Below, one piece after another: positions 51,630 to 60,137 of a stretch of DNA of 64,000 bases; within the stretch, counting starts at the first letter, position 1, and each line of letters opens with the position of its first letter. Origin of the DNA: Sphingobacterium faecium (GTDB lineage: Bacteria; Bacteroidota; Bacteroidia; Sphingobacteriales; Sphingobacteriaceae). The stretch lies in the NCBI RefSeq assembly GCF_003054045.1, contig NZ_QBKH01000006.1, positions 462,760-526,759 of the forward strand. The letters run 5' to 3'. Both the position numbers and the translations under genes were made by a program. Under the pieces are notes generated by a model. That model made no database searches and had not been told where the DNA came from. It was given only the letters and a program-made list of their open reading frames with translations.

Positions 51630-51890
51630 TTGCTTGAAAAGACTTCTCTCAAAAACACAGCCTCTCTGATTAAATACGCAGTGAAATATGTGATTAAGAA
51701 CAAAGTCAAAGCATGTTTGATTATAGAACGCTATACCGGTATCTATGCGATGACTAATGCTACAGCCGAGTTTATAGCCACATCCCGATTGACCGAATTT
51801 GTACCCCTGCTATTCAAAGCGATGAATGAAATGGGAGAGGATCCAGAATTCAAAGATCGTCAAGCCACGATCTTTCGTTATTTTGATTGA
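51630..51890 (+). pseudogene. Copy 2 of repeat module B, truncated
   Basis: Open for 86 codons (MLEKTSLKNTASLIKYAVKY, VIKNKVKACLIIERYTGIYA, MTNATAEFIATSRLTEFVPL, LFKAMNEMGEDPEFKDRQAT, IFRYFD) before TGA. The front half, VIKNKVKA to MTNATAEF, matches copy 3 at 53881; the back half matches copy 1. It has CGA where copies 1 and 3 have TGA. No N terminus beyond the apparent Met is secure. Confidence 0.6.
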
Positions 51891-51978
51891 TTAGTTTGTG
51901 AAATTCTTCCATCGGTCTTGAGGATATCTATAAAGTAATTTTTTTAATTTTCATTTTTTTTATTGAAGAATTTTATGC

Positions 51979-52066
51979 ACGTTTATGAGTGAATTTAATG
52001 AAGAGCATGTTACAGTACATCGAGCAGATCTTGGATGTGCCAGAGAAAGTGTTAGAATGGAAATTC
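51979..52066 (+). pseudogene. Copy 3 of repeat module A, short fragment
   Basis: gtttatgagtgaatttaatg followed by a scrambled form of the A1 C-terminal region (MSEFNEEHVTVH, then frame changes). About 88 bp, recognisable by alignment with 61102-61199. Clearly non-functional. Confidence 0.55.
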
Positions 52067-52154
52067 CCACTAGTTTTCTAAAATTAGTAAATGAAATCCT
52101 ATGATGTATTTTAATTCAAAAACACCGCAATCTAATCATAAAAGTAATTAAGTA

Positions 52155-52655
52155 ATGTTTGATTTTTGGAAATTTTATAAAGGACTGTTTAGTAGGGATG
52201 ATTATTTCGACAATTATTGGGATAAGTTCCCTGAGGGGCAACATTTACAGTTTAAAAAAGAAACACTTTCTTTACTGAAAAACAATGTTACAAATAAAGA
52301 TGAAAAGGGATTAGCTAATACCTTAGCTGTTCTTTGTAATGATGGAGCAGACAGCGATTATACAGATATTTTACTACAACTTTTAGATGAGAAATGGCAC
52401 ATTTCTGAAGAGGACATTATAAGTGTTCTTGAATTAATTAAGGACCCTAAAAGTGTAAACAAATTATATGAAGTTGCTCTTGACGTTCCTGATTACGATG
52501 AAATGAGAGCTATAGCAAAAAAATGTATATGGTCTTTAAGTGCAGTTAATACACCTGAAGCAGTTCAAAAGTTAAAGTTGTTAACAAAAGTTGATGACCC
52601 AATTATAAAGGAAAATGCAATATTTGAACTTGAGCACGTTCTCAAAAAGAAATAA
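52155..52655 (+). CDS. HEAT-like helical repeat protein (immunity-type candidate)
   Basis: 166 residues, mostly helical: KETLSLLKNNVTNKDEKGLA, NTLAVLCNDGADSDYTDILL, ELIKDPKSVNKLYEVALDVP, AVQKLKLLTKVDDPIIKENA. Helix-turn-helix units of about 35 residues resemble HEAT/immunity proteins found next to polymorphic toxins. No signal peptide. It lies next to two other small genes of unknown kind at 52742 and a CPCC protein at 53304, all plus strand, probably one unit. No toxin gene is present, so an orphan immunity role is inference. Confidence 0.7.
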   Translation: MFDFWKFYKGLFSRDDYFDNYWDKFPEGQHLQFKKETLSLLKNNVTNKDEKGLANTLAVLCNDGADSDYTDILLQLLDEKWHISEEDIISVLELIKDPKSVNKLYEVALDVPDYDEMRAIAKKCIWSLSAVNTPEAVQKLKLLTKVDDPIIKENAIFELEHVLKKK

Positions 52656-52741
52656 CTAGTAAGGTAATTATGATTTGGAGGAAATAATAAAAAAGTTTTG
52701 ACAATCTGCTTGATTGCATGTATTACATTACAAAAAATTGA

Positions 52742-53281
52742 ATGACGACAAAAAAGGCATACGAAATATTGACATCTTTGCCAGTTTATGGACCAATGTA
52801 TGTGTCAGTAACAGAAAGTGGAGAACCATTTTATTCCGAAGGTTTTCCTGTTCGTTTCTATAAAAATGACGGCACAGAATGGGTAGCGAACTTTCAACCA
52901 GGTTGGACAGACTTTGCAGAAATTATAGAACTTGAAAAAACTCAAAACTTGTTAGTAATTGCTTGTGGCACTTGTTACATAATGAATCCAAACGACACAA
53001 AACCTATCGACGTTTTCGGAGTTGGCTATTGCGATATTTTTAAAGCAAGTAAAAATAGATATGTATTTCAAGACCAGATCGATCTGACAATTTTTGAGCA
53101 AGATGGTACACATTGGAATACAGAACGAATTTCGTGGGATGGATTAGCAGAAATTAAAGTTGAAAATAATTTAGTGTCGGGATTAGCGTTTTATCCTATG
53201 AATGATGCTAACGAATGGATTGAGTTTCAGTATGACCTTGACACAAAAACTTTGACGGGTGGAAGTTTCTATTTATTTTGA
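52742..53281 (+). CDS. Unidentified strand-rich protein
   Basis: 179 residues, no signal or membrane segment, many Trp/Tyr/Phe: MTTKKAYEILTSLPVYGPMY, VSVTESGEPFYSEGFPVRFY, LVIACGTCYIMNPNDTKPID, NRYVFQDQIDLTIFEQDGTH. Reads like a compact beta sandwich, the kind common among toxin-immunity or phage-defence proteins. ATG at 52742, 86 bp after the HEAT protein. No family recognised. Confidence 0.6.
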   Translation: MTTKKAYEILTSLPVYGPMYVSVTESGEPFYSEGFPVRFYKNDGTEWVANFQPGWTDFAEIIELEKTQNLLVIACGTCYIMNPNDTKPIDVFGVGYCDIFKASKNRYVFQDQIDLTIFEQDGTHWNTERISWDGLAEIKVENNLVSGLAFYPMNDANEWIEFQYDLDTKTLTGGSFYLF

Positions 53282-53303
53282 GAACAAAAAACCTTAAGAA
53301 AAT

Positions 53304-53585
53304 ATGTTAACAGAAAAGTTTGCTTGCCCCTGTTGTGGCTACAAGACATTTATAGAAAGACCCAATGGTTTATATGATATCTGTGAAGTTTGCTTTTGGG
53401 AAGACGATCCAATTCAACTTGAAGACCCGAACTATGAAGGTGGTGCAAACCCAATTTCACTAATACAAGCACAAAGGAATTTTATTGAATTTGGGGCTTG
53501 TGAAAGAGAGATGATAAAAAATGTAAGACAGCCAGTAAAGGGAGAAGAACGAGACGAAAATTGGAAACCATCACATTCGGAATGA
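53304..53585 (+). CDS. CPCC family cysteine-rich protein
   Basis: 93 residues. FACPCCGYKTFIERPNGLYD then ICEVCFWEDDPIQLEDPNYE, with the CPCC plus CxxCFWEDD metal-binding layout of the Cys_rich_CPCC family. Then NPISLIQAQRNFIEFGACER. The family occurs among immunity proteins of polymorphic toxin loci and probably binds zinc. 22 bp after the upstream gene, ribosome site not obvious. Followed by an ATCCC/GGGAT hairpin terminator. Confidence 0.85.
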   Translation: MLTEKFACPCCGYKTFIERPNGLYDICEVCFWEDDPIQLEDPNYEGGANPISLIQAQRNFIEFGACEREMIKNVRQPVKGEERDENWKPSHSE

Positions 53586-53619
53586 ATCCGAAGCCAGCTT
53601 TGTAGCGTTTGCTTCTCAG

Positions 53620-53636
53620 ATCCCTTCGGGATTTTT
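53620..53636 (+). terminator. Short intrinsic terminator after CPCC gene
   Basis: atccc-ttc-gggat stem with a 3-base loop then ttttt, 34 bp after the stop at 53585. Small but canonical. Confidence 0.7.
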
Positions 53637-54278
53637 CGGTGGACGCTTCTGCCAATTATGAAAACAAAAGCAGGAGCTCTATAAGAGCGTAATCGAGTTC
53701 TTAAAGTAAAATCCCAGTAGCTATCGGGTAGATGCAGTTATAGGCTTCAGCGTCAATATTGATGAGCTCTCGGGCAAAGGAACACCGATCGTTTGTACTC
53801 ATCGCTATCGGTACACCTGTATTGCTCAATCAGATTAAACCTATATAAGCAGAAGTGGTAGGTGGAGATATCGATGGATATTAAGAACGAAGTCAAAGCA
53901 AGCTTGATTATAGAACGCTATACTGGTATTTATGCGATGACCAATGCTACAGCCGAATTTATAGCCACATCCTGATTGACCGAATTTGTACCTCTGCTAT
54001 TCAAAGGGATGAATGAAATAGGAGAGGAAAGGGGGGCAACTTAACCGAGAAAGAGAAAGTTACGTTGGTAGAAACGATCATTACTGTATACGACAAGTTC
54101 TTCGAACTGAGACTAGCCTGTGCGATCAGCTCCAATTTTACACGAATTATACGGGGCACGCCTATGTCGGCGATATAGGCATGCTGGAGTTTGGAAAAAT
54201 ATTAAATATGTTTATCACTACTATGGATCTGCCTTAGGATAAATTGGAAGGAAGTAGGGAATCCAGAGCTAACCATTA
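53637..54278. other. Spacer with module B copy 3 and other debris
   Basis: About 640 bp. Plus-strand debris at about 53680-53830 reads ELYKSVIEFLK, stop, NPSSYRVDAVIGFSVNIDEL, SGKGTPIVCTHRYRYTCIAQ, SD. B copy 3 follows at 53881-54020, then a fragment (EKEKVTLVETIITVYDKFFE, LRLACAISSNFTRIIRGTPM) that shifts frame near 54170. All are relics of one or more unidentified genes. Confidence 0.5.
53881..54240 (+). pseudogene. Copy 3 of repeat module B with decayed downstream part
   Basis: IKNEVKASLIIERYTGIYAM, TNATAEFIATS then TGA, LTEFVPLLFKGMNEIGEE, then the frame continues into EKEKVTLVETIITVYDKFFE and LRLACAISSNFTRIIRGTPM with a frameshift before GMLEFGKILNMFI. The TGA is shared with copy 1. This copy shows that the original protein extended well past the common region. 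Confidence 0.6.
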
Positions 54279-54827
54279 TTACTTTTCATAGCTATAATAT
54301 TTATTAGCTGATTTCCTTTTCAATTGAAAGATAATATAGCCAATGAACGGAAATGTGGACGAAAGAATAATGTAAATGCATTGCGCTAGAAAACTCGAGC
54401 TAATATGAGTTACATTTAGAACTTTATCCAAAATTTTAAATATTAGTACATCATATAATATATAATAAGCCTCAAGTATAACCCACAAGATCGAGATATC
54501 TACGTTGTTATTAAACTGATAACTTCCAGTTATGAGTATACACAATACAAGTATTACCAGCCCAATCATTCCGGGCAAGAATACGGACAGTATCCTTTTA
54601 TTATTTTGCCCCTGTATATATCCAGCATAAATAAGCCCTGCCGCTTGTATCCCAAAAATAACTAGATTAAAATTTAAATTCTCAGTAAAGTATAGTAGCC
54701 AATCCCGATCTTTGAATAACGCATAAAAGGTCATGATCATAAAACAGAGATGAACAAATAGGGGAACGTTCATTTTTTTCATTTTACCAATGTTACTTCT
54801 TATAAAATCGCAATGTCTTTGCCGCAT
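54279..54827 (-). CDS. Small multi-helix membrane protein
   Basis: 182 residues from ATG 54827; a start at Met16 (MKKMNVPLFVHLCFMIMTFY) would be a better membrane start. Four to five hydrophobic helices (FNLVIFGIQAAGLIYAGYIQ, FLPGMIGLVILVLCILITGS, IYIILSSTFPFIGYIIF), basic C terminus. Frame before the apparent start may be shifted: MEKDLNLQNEKDLINAAKTL at 54870 overlaps in another frame and is directly joined to the preceding gene's stop. No family recognised. Divergent debris lies beyond its end. Confidence 0.55.
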   Translation of the reverse strand: MRQRHCDFIRSNIGKMKKMNVPLFVHLCFMIMTFYALFKDRDWLLYFTENLNFNLVIFGIQAAGLIYAGYIQGQNNKRILSVFLPGMIGLVILVLCILITGSYQFNNNVDISILWVILEAYYILYDVLIFKILDKVLNVTHISSSFLAQCIYIILSSTFPFIGYIIFQLKRKSANKYYSYEK

Positions 54828-54870
54828 TTATAAGATCCTTTTCGTTTTGTAGATTTAAATCTTTCTCCAT

Positions 54871-55269
54871 TTATTTAATCGGGGTTGCGTTGCAAATGAT
54901 TGGTGTGCTGAGTGTCAATACACTAACGCAGTCATTTATGCCAAGAATAAGATACTCTTTTGGTTTATCCTCGAAATAGCCTGTTACAAATCCTTCTCGT
55001 TTTTTTTCAAGATCAAACCATCCATTTTCTACCACCTCCAATAACCACCCTTTAGGTCTTTTATTATTCCAAAATTCTAAGAGATTACCTTCGTCAAGTA
55101 CTCTAAATCCAATGATGCCATTGAATTTGATAGTGGCTTTGTCTTCATCCATGTCAAATGATTTCACATCAATCGATAGTGATGGAACATCATAACTTAC
55201 CCTTACAACTTCTGGTAATTTGTATTCAAATGGTAATCCATCAACTTTAATAGAAACAGCATCTTTCAT
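54871..55269 (-). CDS. Unidentified small soluble protein (immunity-like)
   Basis: 132 residues: MKDAVSIKVDGLPFEYKLPE, VVRVSYDVPSLSIDVKSFDM, IGFRVLDEGNLLEFWNNKRP, GWLLEVVENGWFDLEKKREG. No signal, no recognisable catalytic motif, compact mixed alpha/beta. It precedes the membrane protein gene with stop and next ATG directly adjacent. Gene size, composition and isolation resemble immunity proteins; family not identified. Confidence 0.55.
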   Translation of the reverse strand: MKDAVSIKVDGLPFEYKLPEVVRVSYDVPSLSIDVKSFDMDEDKATIKFNGIIGFRVLDEGNLLEFWNNKRPKGWLLEVVENGWFDLEKKREGFVTGYFEDKPKEYLILGINDCVSVLTLSTPIICNATPIK

Positions 55270-55460
55270 AATTCAATTTTTTGCTACTTTTAGACTAATT
55301 GATACCGACTTTAAATAGTTCTTTTCATATCAACTACATATTTTCTTTAATAAATTTTTTAAGAGATACTGTCGTAGACTATAATATGGTAGGCACAAGA
55401 TAGCTATTTATCAAAGTAATTTAAACTTTTAACACCAAGCTTTTTTAGCAACATCAGTAA

Positions 55461-55919
55461 TTATTCTGTTCCAAATAGTTCTCCATTAAAAGTATGTGTA
55501 CAGCAAGGGCAAAATGGTTTCATATCTTTTGCTTTTAGATTAGGATTAGATAATTGTAAAATATTGTTATGATCAACATATAGGCCAGAAAAATAAGATG
55601 ACTCTCCAATTCTTACAAAGTCTTGCTTTTCGTCTTCTTTTAAAGCTACTACTGCAAATATTGGCTCAGCTTTATCTAACCTAGATTTTGCTTCACTAAA
55701 AACTTCGTTCCAATCAGAACCAACTTTCGATATTAAAAATCTGTAAAGTGGCGTGTAATCTAAACCTCGCTCTTTTTTAGCAGACATCTTTCCTTTAGCT
55801 TGCTCTAATGTTTCCTTATTGCTATGACGTGTATCTCTATAATCTCCACCAAAATTATGATGCACATTAAATGTCCTCGTATTTACTTTTTTATATAATT
55901 TGGATTTATCTTTGTTCAT
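55461..55919 (-). CDS. Unidentified protein with CPCC-like Cys cluster
   Basis: 152 residues. Basic N terminus (MNKDKSKLYKKVNTRTFNVH), a helical middle (NKETLEQAKGKMSAKKERGL, GSDWNEVFSEAKSRLDKAEP) and the tail KPFCPCCTHTFNGELFGTE, which may bind zinc. No signal. Related to small phage/toxin-associated proteins only by overall look. ATG 55919. Function unknown. Confidence 0.55.
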   Translation of the reverse strand: MNKDKSKLYKKVNTRTFNVHHNFGGDYRDTRHSNKETLEQAKGKMSAKKERGLDYTPLYRFLISKVGSDWNEVFSEAKSRLDKAEPIFAVVALKEDEKQDFVRIGESSYFSGLYVDHNNILQLSNPNLKAKDMKPFCPCCTHTFNGELFGTE

Positions 55920-56079
55920 TTTCAGGATTTAGGTATATCTTGTTCACTTCAAGCGGTTGTTTCGCAAATTTATTTTTACTTTCGGCTCCTTACACTCATA
56001 AATAAACCGAATTTTTTTACATCTTAGATAAAGATTGGGGTAGTTGTCATCATTTTTAAACCGAAGCTTTTCACTACTC

Positions 56080-56271
56080 CTAATCTGTCAAATGCCACGT
56101 TGCCAATTCCCAGTTGTTGTCTGGATCGATTCGACAGTCAAACTGTCTTGAGGAGGATTTCGCCGTAATAATTTCTCGCAAAAAGTTATTTGAAATTTCA
56201 GGATCGTAGACTCTCCAAATTAATTCTCGAGTTTTATTCCAGGTTATTCTTGCAAGAAATAAGGTAATCAT
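56080..56271 (-). CDS. Short overlapping frame, possible fragment
   Basis: 63 residues: MITLFLARITWNKTRELIWR, VYDPEISNNFLREIITAKSS, SRQFDCRIDPDNNWELATWH, LTD. Overlaps the 3' end of the next upstream gene by about 38 bp in a different frame. It may be the C-terminal piece of a once longer protein or a separate small gene. No start signal is strong; confidence low. Confidence 0.3.
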   Translation of the reverse strand: MITLFLARITWNKTRELIWRVYDPEISNNFLREIITAKSSSRQFDCRIDPDNNWELATWHLTD

Positions 56272-56818
56272 CTTCTTTAAAGAATAAAGTTAAATGGTCT
56301 GCCCAATAATAATTATTTCCGTCTTCATCAATTTCAAAAGCTGATATAAATACATATTCATTTAGAAAATTCAATTTCCAAGATAATGGAAGTTTAAATT
56401 GTTGTTTCTTACCTTTTGGCAACATTATGCCAAGTTTAGTTTGATATTCTTGGTTTTCGCTTTCATCCCAATAGATATCAATTGAAGTTATAGTTTTTCC
56501 AATTAAAGATTTCCAATTAGAATTTTCAGATACATTTATTGTATTAATTCCATCTCTTATTTTGATTTCCGAAATTTCCGCAAAACCAATTCCGTAGCAA
56601 TAAAACTCATCATCCCATTTTATTTGTAATAGTTTTCCGTTTTCAATTTGTAGTAGAACATTCATATCAACAGAATGAATGTTGTTTGAATAATTCCAAC
56701 ATTCAGGCTCAGATTCATAGTTTAATTCTTCGTAAAAGACTTCTTTAATTTTCTGTCCTATAAAGCTCGAGTTTGTTCTATTGATATAGTCAATTTCTTT
56801 TTGCAGAATTTCGGTCAT
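56234..56818 (-). CDS. Unidentified strand-rich soluble protein
   Basis: 194 residues from ATG 56818; in-frame bases to 56881 add 21 residues not shared with the rest. EIDYINRTNSSFIGQKIKEV, FYEELNYESEPECWNYSNNI, LLQIKWDDEFYCYGIGFAEI, NSNWKSLIGKTITSIDIYWD, QQFKLPLSWKLNFLNEYVFI. Looks like a single compact domain of the immunity/SMI1-KNR4-adjacent type, but no key motif lets me name it. Stop at 56234. Confidence 0.6.
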   Translation of the reverse strand: MTEILQKEIDYINRTNSSFIGQKIKEVFYEELNYESEPECWNYSNNIHSVDMNVLLQIENGKLLQIKWDDEFYCYGIGFAEISEIKIRDGINTINVSENSNWKSLIGKTITSIDIYWDESENQEYQTKLGIMLPKGKKQQFKLPLSWKLNFLNEYVFISAFEIDEDGNNYYWADHLTLFFKEDDYLISCKNNLE

Positions 56819-56881
56819 ATGCTTGCAATTAACTTTTCCGAGGTTGGTGACAGTGGAGTAAAAGAAAGCACAGACTTTCAA

Positions 56882-57341
56882 TTTTGAACCACCGTAAACA
56901 TAAGCTATTTACTATTTACTAAATTTATGAAAAAAAGGAAATATAAATGGCTGTTGCGACAAAAAAAGGAGAAACTTTCAACTTCTCCCTTATACCTCCA
57001 TTTCTCCAATACGATCCACCAGGCTTGCTATTTTGGAAGCTTCATCTCACAGGCTACCGTTACAGGGCAAGTCTTTAAGAAAGAAAAAAAGACTAAGTTT
57101 GAAAAAGTTAATATAAATCCAGTGGCATAAGGCTCGAATTATTTGTCTTTAAAACTGGTGACTTTCGGTCGGAATGAGTGGTATACTTTTTCCGGAATAT
57201 TCAAATGTAAATGGATAAATTAGTATTCACAGAAAAAAAGCAAAATTTGATAGATGTAATAAACTGTACTTTAAGTAATACCGATAGAAGGCAAGGGAAT
57301 CACTTAGCTTAGTTCTGGATATAGGTTATTATCTTGCTATA
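56882..57341. other. Spacer, about 460 bp
   Basis: AT-rich. A 67-codon plus-strand frame (56927-57130) has a poor composition and contains a hairpin ggagaaacttt/aacttctcc, so I do not call it a gene. Nothing else is recognised. Confidence 0.4.
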
Positions 57342-57527
57342 ATGTCTAAAAATCGAAATTTTATAAAAAGTAAAAATAAAGAGCAAAAAGATAAAGGTTC
57401 TGGGAGGCTCCACATTTTATGGCGGATAACAATAATTTTGTACATTGTTGTCATGCTGTCCCTTCTATTTAAATGTGGCGGCAACGGAGCTGATTGGTTT
57501 CCAGGAAAACGTATATATTTGAGATAA
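57342..57527 (+). CDS. Possible small single-helix membrane protein
   Basis: 61 residues: basic N terminus (MSKNRNFIKSKNKEQKDKGS), one hydrophobic helix (WRITIILYIVVMLSLLF) and a short tail ADWFPGKRIYLR. ATG start but no clear ribosome site. The opposite strand has a similar-length frame. Low confidence. Confidence 0.3.
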   Translation: MSKNRNFIKSKNKEQKDKGSGRLHILWRITIILYIVVMLSLLFKCGGNGADWFPGKRIYLR

Positions 57528-57765
57528 CTAAGGTAGAACTTATCCATCTCGAGCGCTTCAAAACCAAGTTATGCAGGGCCTTTATGAATCAAAATTTTAT
57601 CTCCAAACAATGGTATTTCTTATCCCTAGATAAAGCATTTGCTTGAATATATGATGCAAAATGAACTTGAAATAACCTTACTCAAAATCGGAATTCAGGA
57701 ACCTTTGAATTACTTTTGACTTCCCAGTCATGTATGCGAAATATATTGGTTGAAAGTGAATAAAC

Positions 57766-58242
57766 TCAGAAAATGATATCCCCATTTAAAGAATTATTTT
57801 TCTTGTTTAATACTAGTGTCTTAAATGGGAACTTGTGAATATTGATTAAAATACCTGTTTTAATTAATTCTTCAAATAATTCGTTGTAATAATTTTCAGA
57901 GTTAATAACTGCATAAATAGATTTTAAAGATTCGCTAGTTTGTAAAAATTTATATAAATAGAAATGATCAATTGCACCAAAATTTCCTTTTCTATTAATC
58001 TTCACATGCAAGTATTGCTTTGTTTTTATATTTTCAAAATCACAGGCATCCCCATGGAAACAATACGTCCAGTTGTTTTTTAGATTACCCTTCCACAGAT
58101 TATTTTGTCTACTTGTTAGCTTTTGAAATGATTGATCTGACTTTAAATCAAGATTAAATTCATGAGCTAAAACTTTTATCATCTCGTTTGCTTTTTTTTC
58201 AAAAGCTTGAATTACTTCAATAAGCATATCTAATTCTTTCAT
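57766..58242 (-). CDS. Small soluble protein, resembles DUF6896
   Basis: 158 residues. Helical start MKELDMLIEVIQAFEKKANE, then WTYCFHGDACDFENIKTKQY, with GNFGAIDHFYLYKFLQTSES and LKSIYAVINSENYYNELFEE. The FHG.ACDF motif and layout resemble the uncharacterised DUF6896 family, to my memory common in toxin-immunity contexts; I am not sure. Spacer of 24 bp to the gene upstream (58267), same strand. Role unknown. Confidence 0.55.
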   Translation of the reverse strand: MKELDMLIEVIQAFEKKANEMIKVLAHEFNLDLKSDQSFQKLTSRQNNLWKGNLKNNWTYCFHGDACDFENIKTKQYLHVKINRKGNFGAIDHFYLYKFLQTSESLKSIYAVINSENYYNELFEELIKTGILINIHKFPFKTLVLNKKNNSLNGDIIF

Positions 58243-58266
58243 ATAAGTATGTAACGAATTTAGATT

Positions 58267-58671
58267 TCATCTATCATCATTAGATGTCTTTGAATTGGTC
58301 ATTATATATTTTACTTGATGTGGAAACTCTTCTTCAAAAAATGGATATGATATACCACAAATTATAATCTCAAAAACGTCACTGTCCATCCCTTCAATAT
58401 TTGTCACTTGCCCTCTAATTTCAATTCCATTTGGATTAACCACTATCAAATTAGGAATGTCAGCTGTTCCAATCAATTTGTCATCTGGATAGTCAGTAAT
58501 GATTACAATATTGTTTTTCACGCAATAAGTTTTGAAAAAGTCAAAGCCTGAATCAATATGTTCCAACGTTACGCGTCCAAAAACAACACCCATTGGTGTA
58601 TCTGCTTTTTCAAGTTCAGTCGCACCTTTTTTTTTGTTGTCAAGAAATATGTCGTACTGTTGGATAGTCAT
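58267..58671 (-). CDS. Unidentified immunity-like protein
   Basis: 134 residues. MTIQQYDIFLDNKKKGATEL, EKADTPMGVVFGRVTLEHID, DFFKTYCVKNNIVIITDYPD, NLIVVNPNGIEIRGQVTNIE, IICGISYPFFEEEFPHQVKY. The pattern of a small beta-grasp-like protein with a GVVFG turn is similar to Bacteroidota proteins found near RHS/T6 toxins, but I cannot name a family. Same strand as its downstream neighbour. Confidence 0.6.
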   Translation of the reverse strand: MTIQQYDIFLDNKKKGATELEKADTPMGVVFGRVTLEHIDSGFDFFKTYCVKNNIVIITDYPDDKLIGTADIPNLIVVNPNGIEIRGQVTNIEGMDSDVFEIIICGISYPFFEEEFPHQVKYIMTNSKTSNDDR

Positions 58672-58820
58672 TGGTAACGTGTTTACTTAAATCTAATTTA
58701 GCCAAACTAATATATAAAAACTATCGCTAATTCATCTCTATAGGCAAATTTTGTAGGGCATACATTATCATGTTTTAGAGTATAATTGCCAGAATTATTT
58801 TTGTTTTGCCCACTTATCCT

Positions 58821-59498
58821 TTAGGTGTTATTATCAAGTATATTTTGAATAAATGCATCCGCAGCCAGAGATTTTACAGTATTCTTGTTTAGAATTCCTT
58901 TATGGATTTTTAAAGTGTATTCTGCCGCTTTAAACCATTCCATCGGAATTCGATCTATTTCTTTGTCGGGGATGAATGAATAAGAAGAATTTAGTGAATT
59001 AATTTTTACTACTGTTTTTTTTACTTCACTGGAGTAATGACTGAGTTTCGTGACATCAATACTATCCTCAATTCTGTTTTTCAGATAATTATCGTTTAGC
59101 AATCTTACTTCTGTCAGTTTAATTATTTCAACAAAATGGGCTATAGATAGATTGTCAAAGCCACTCCAACGATAATCGTAAAGATTCCGATTTTCTGTGC
59201 TAAAATAATGCTTTCGCTCAATCTCTGATAATAAATGTCCAGGTCTTATATAGCTTTCATCAGGAATATCACCCCACACTGCAGACCACCTCACCGTCTT
59301 GGAATAATAAAAAGTTCCGCAAAAAGCATCGTCACTGTATCGATCGATCGTTAGGCCTAAGGATAAATAAAACCTATTTTCCAATTTCTTTGAAAAGAAA
59401 CCTTGCGCACCAGTTATTGACTCTTTAAAAAAACTATATCCTAATTTTTCTATAGAAATTTTAATTCTGGAAATTAATTTATCTTTTGTCAATTTCAT
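58821..59498 (-). CDS. Unidentified mid-size soluble protein
   Basis: 225 residues. MKLTKDKLISRIKISIEKLG, YSFFKESITGAQGFFSKKLE, YLSLGLTIDRYSDDAFCGTF, WGDIPDESYIRPGHLLSEIE, MEWFKAAEYTLKIHKGILNK. Alpha/beta with Trp-rich motifs typical of immunity or DUF4304-type proteins, which cover similar length, but a match is not certain. No signal. ATG 59498. Confidence 0.55.
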   Translation of the reverse strand: MKLTKDKLISRIKISIEKLGYSFFKESITGAQGFFSKKLENRFYLSLGLTIDRYSDDAFCGTFYYSKTVRWSAVWGDIPDESYIRPGHLLSEIERKHYFSTENRNLYDYRWSGFDNLSIAHFVEIIKLTEVRLLNDNYLKNRIEDSIDVTKLSHYSSEVKKTVVKINSLNSSYSFIPDKEIDRIPMEWFKAAEYTLKIHKGILNKNTVKSLAADAFIQNILDNNT

Positions 59499-59661
59499 AT
59501 TTTTATTTAACAGTGAATTCGTTGTCTCTATAAAACTAGTTATTATTTGATTTCATAATGACCTCTACTTAGATATCGAAAATACCTTAAAGAATCAAAA
59601 TCGGCTAGAATCTATAACTAGAGAAGTTTAATTAAATTGACGTCTGGGGCTTGGATTTAAT

Positions 59662-60060
59662 TTAGTTATTATGCCAATCATGACCGCAACCATTTTTACA
59701 TTCCGTATTCCGTCGTTGTATATCGGTTTGTTTGAATATCCACAAAAGTGCAATAATGGTCTTTTGTTGTTCATCTTTACGAAGTGTCTCCAGTTTGTTA
59801 AATGCAATTTTACTACGGAACGATTTTAAAATTACAACTGGAGTAAAAGTAGGTTTAAGTGGTATACTGGCAATTGCTTGGATGTATGTGTCGGTAGTAT
59901 AATTTACTTTTTCGGGAATCGAATTGAAAATATAATTTCTCAGCAATATGAAAACAAATTCAAATTCAAAATTGGAGTGATTTAATATTAATGAACTGCC
60001 TTGATTAAATTCAATTTTATCCTGAGCTATTTGATTTACTAGTTTATAAAATTCTTCCAT
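59662..60060 (-). CDS. Small protein of DUF5958-like type
   Basis: 132 residues. LRKDEQQKTIIALLWIFKQT and RRNTECKNGCGHDWHNN at the C terminus, with a Cys/His tail that may hold a metal. My recollection is that DUF5958 proteins end this way. N-terminal half helical (MEEFYKLVNQIAQDKIEFNQ). Located among other orphan genes. No partner toxin in view. Confidence 0.55.
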   Translation of the reverse strand: MEEFYKLVNQIAQDKIEFNQGSSLILNHSNFEFEFVFILLRNYIFNSIPEKVNYTTDTYIQAIASIPLKPTFTPVVILKSFRSKIAFNKLETLRKDEQQKTIIALLWIFKQTDIQRRNTECKNGCGHDWHNN

Positions 60061-60137
60061 TAGTATTCCAAATATTGATAATTAATTTTTAATACTTTCA
60101 ATTAGTAAATAGCTGATTTTATGATAGACTCCTAAAT

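Larger units (their letters stand above)
51397..52154. other. Spacer with module B copy 2 and module A copy 3 remnants
   Basis: About 760 bp. B copy 2 spans 51630-51890 and A copy 3 spans 51979-52066. Elsewhere there is no supported frame. These repeats line up with copies at 49026, 53881 and 60973, described separately. Confidence 0.55.

Noticed and set aside
56927..57130. 67-codon plus-strand frame
   Set aside because: Basic low-complexity start followed by a hairpin region; no homology signal.
57329..57547. Minus-strand 72-codon frame overlapping the putative small membrane protein
   Set aside because: Opposite-strand frame has a better start and membrane helix; neither is strong.
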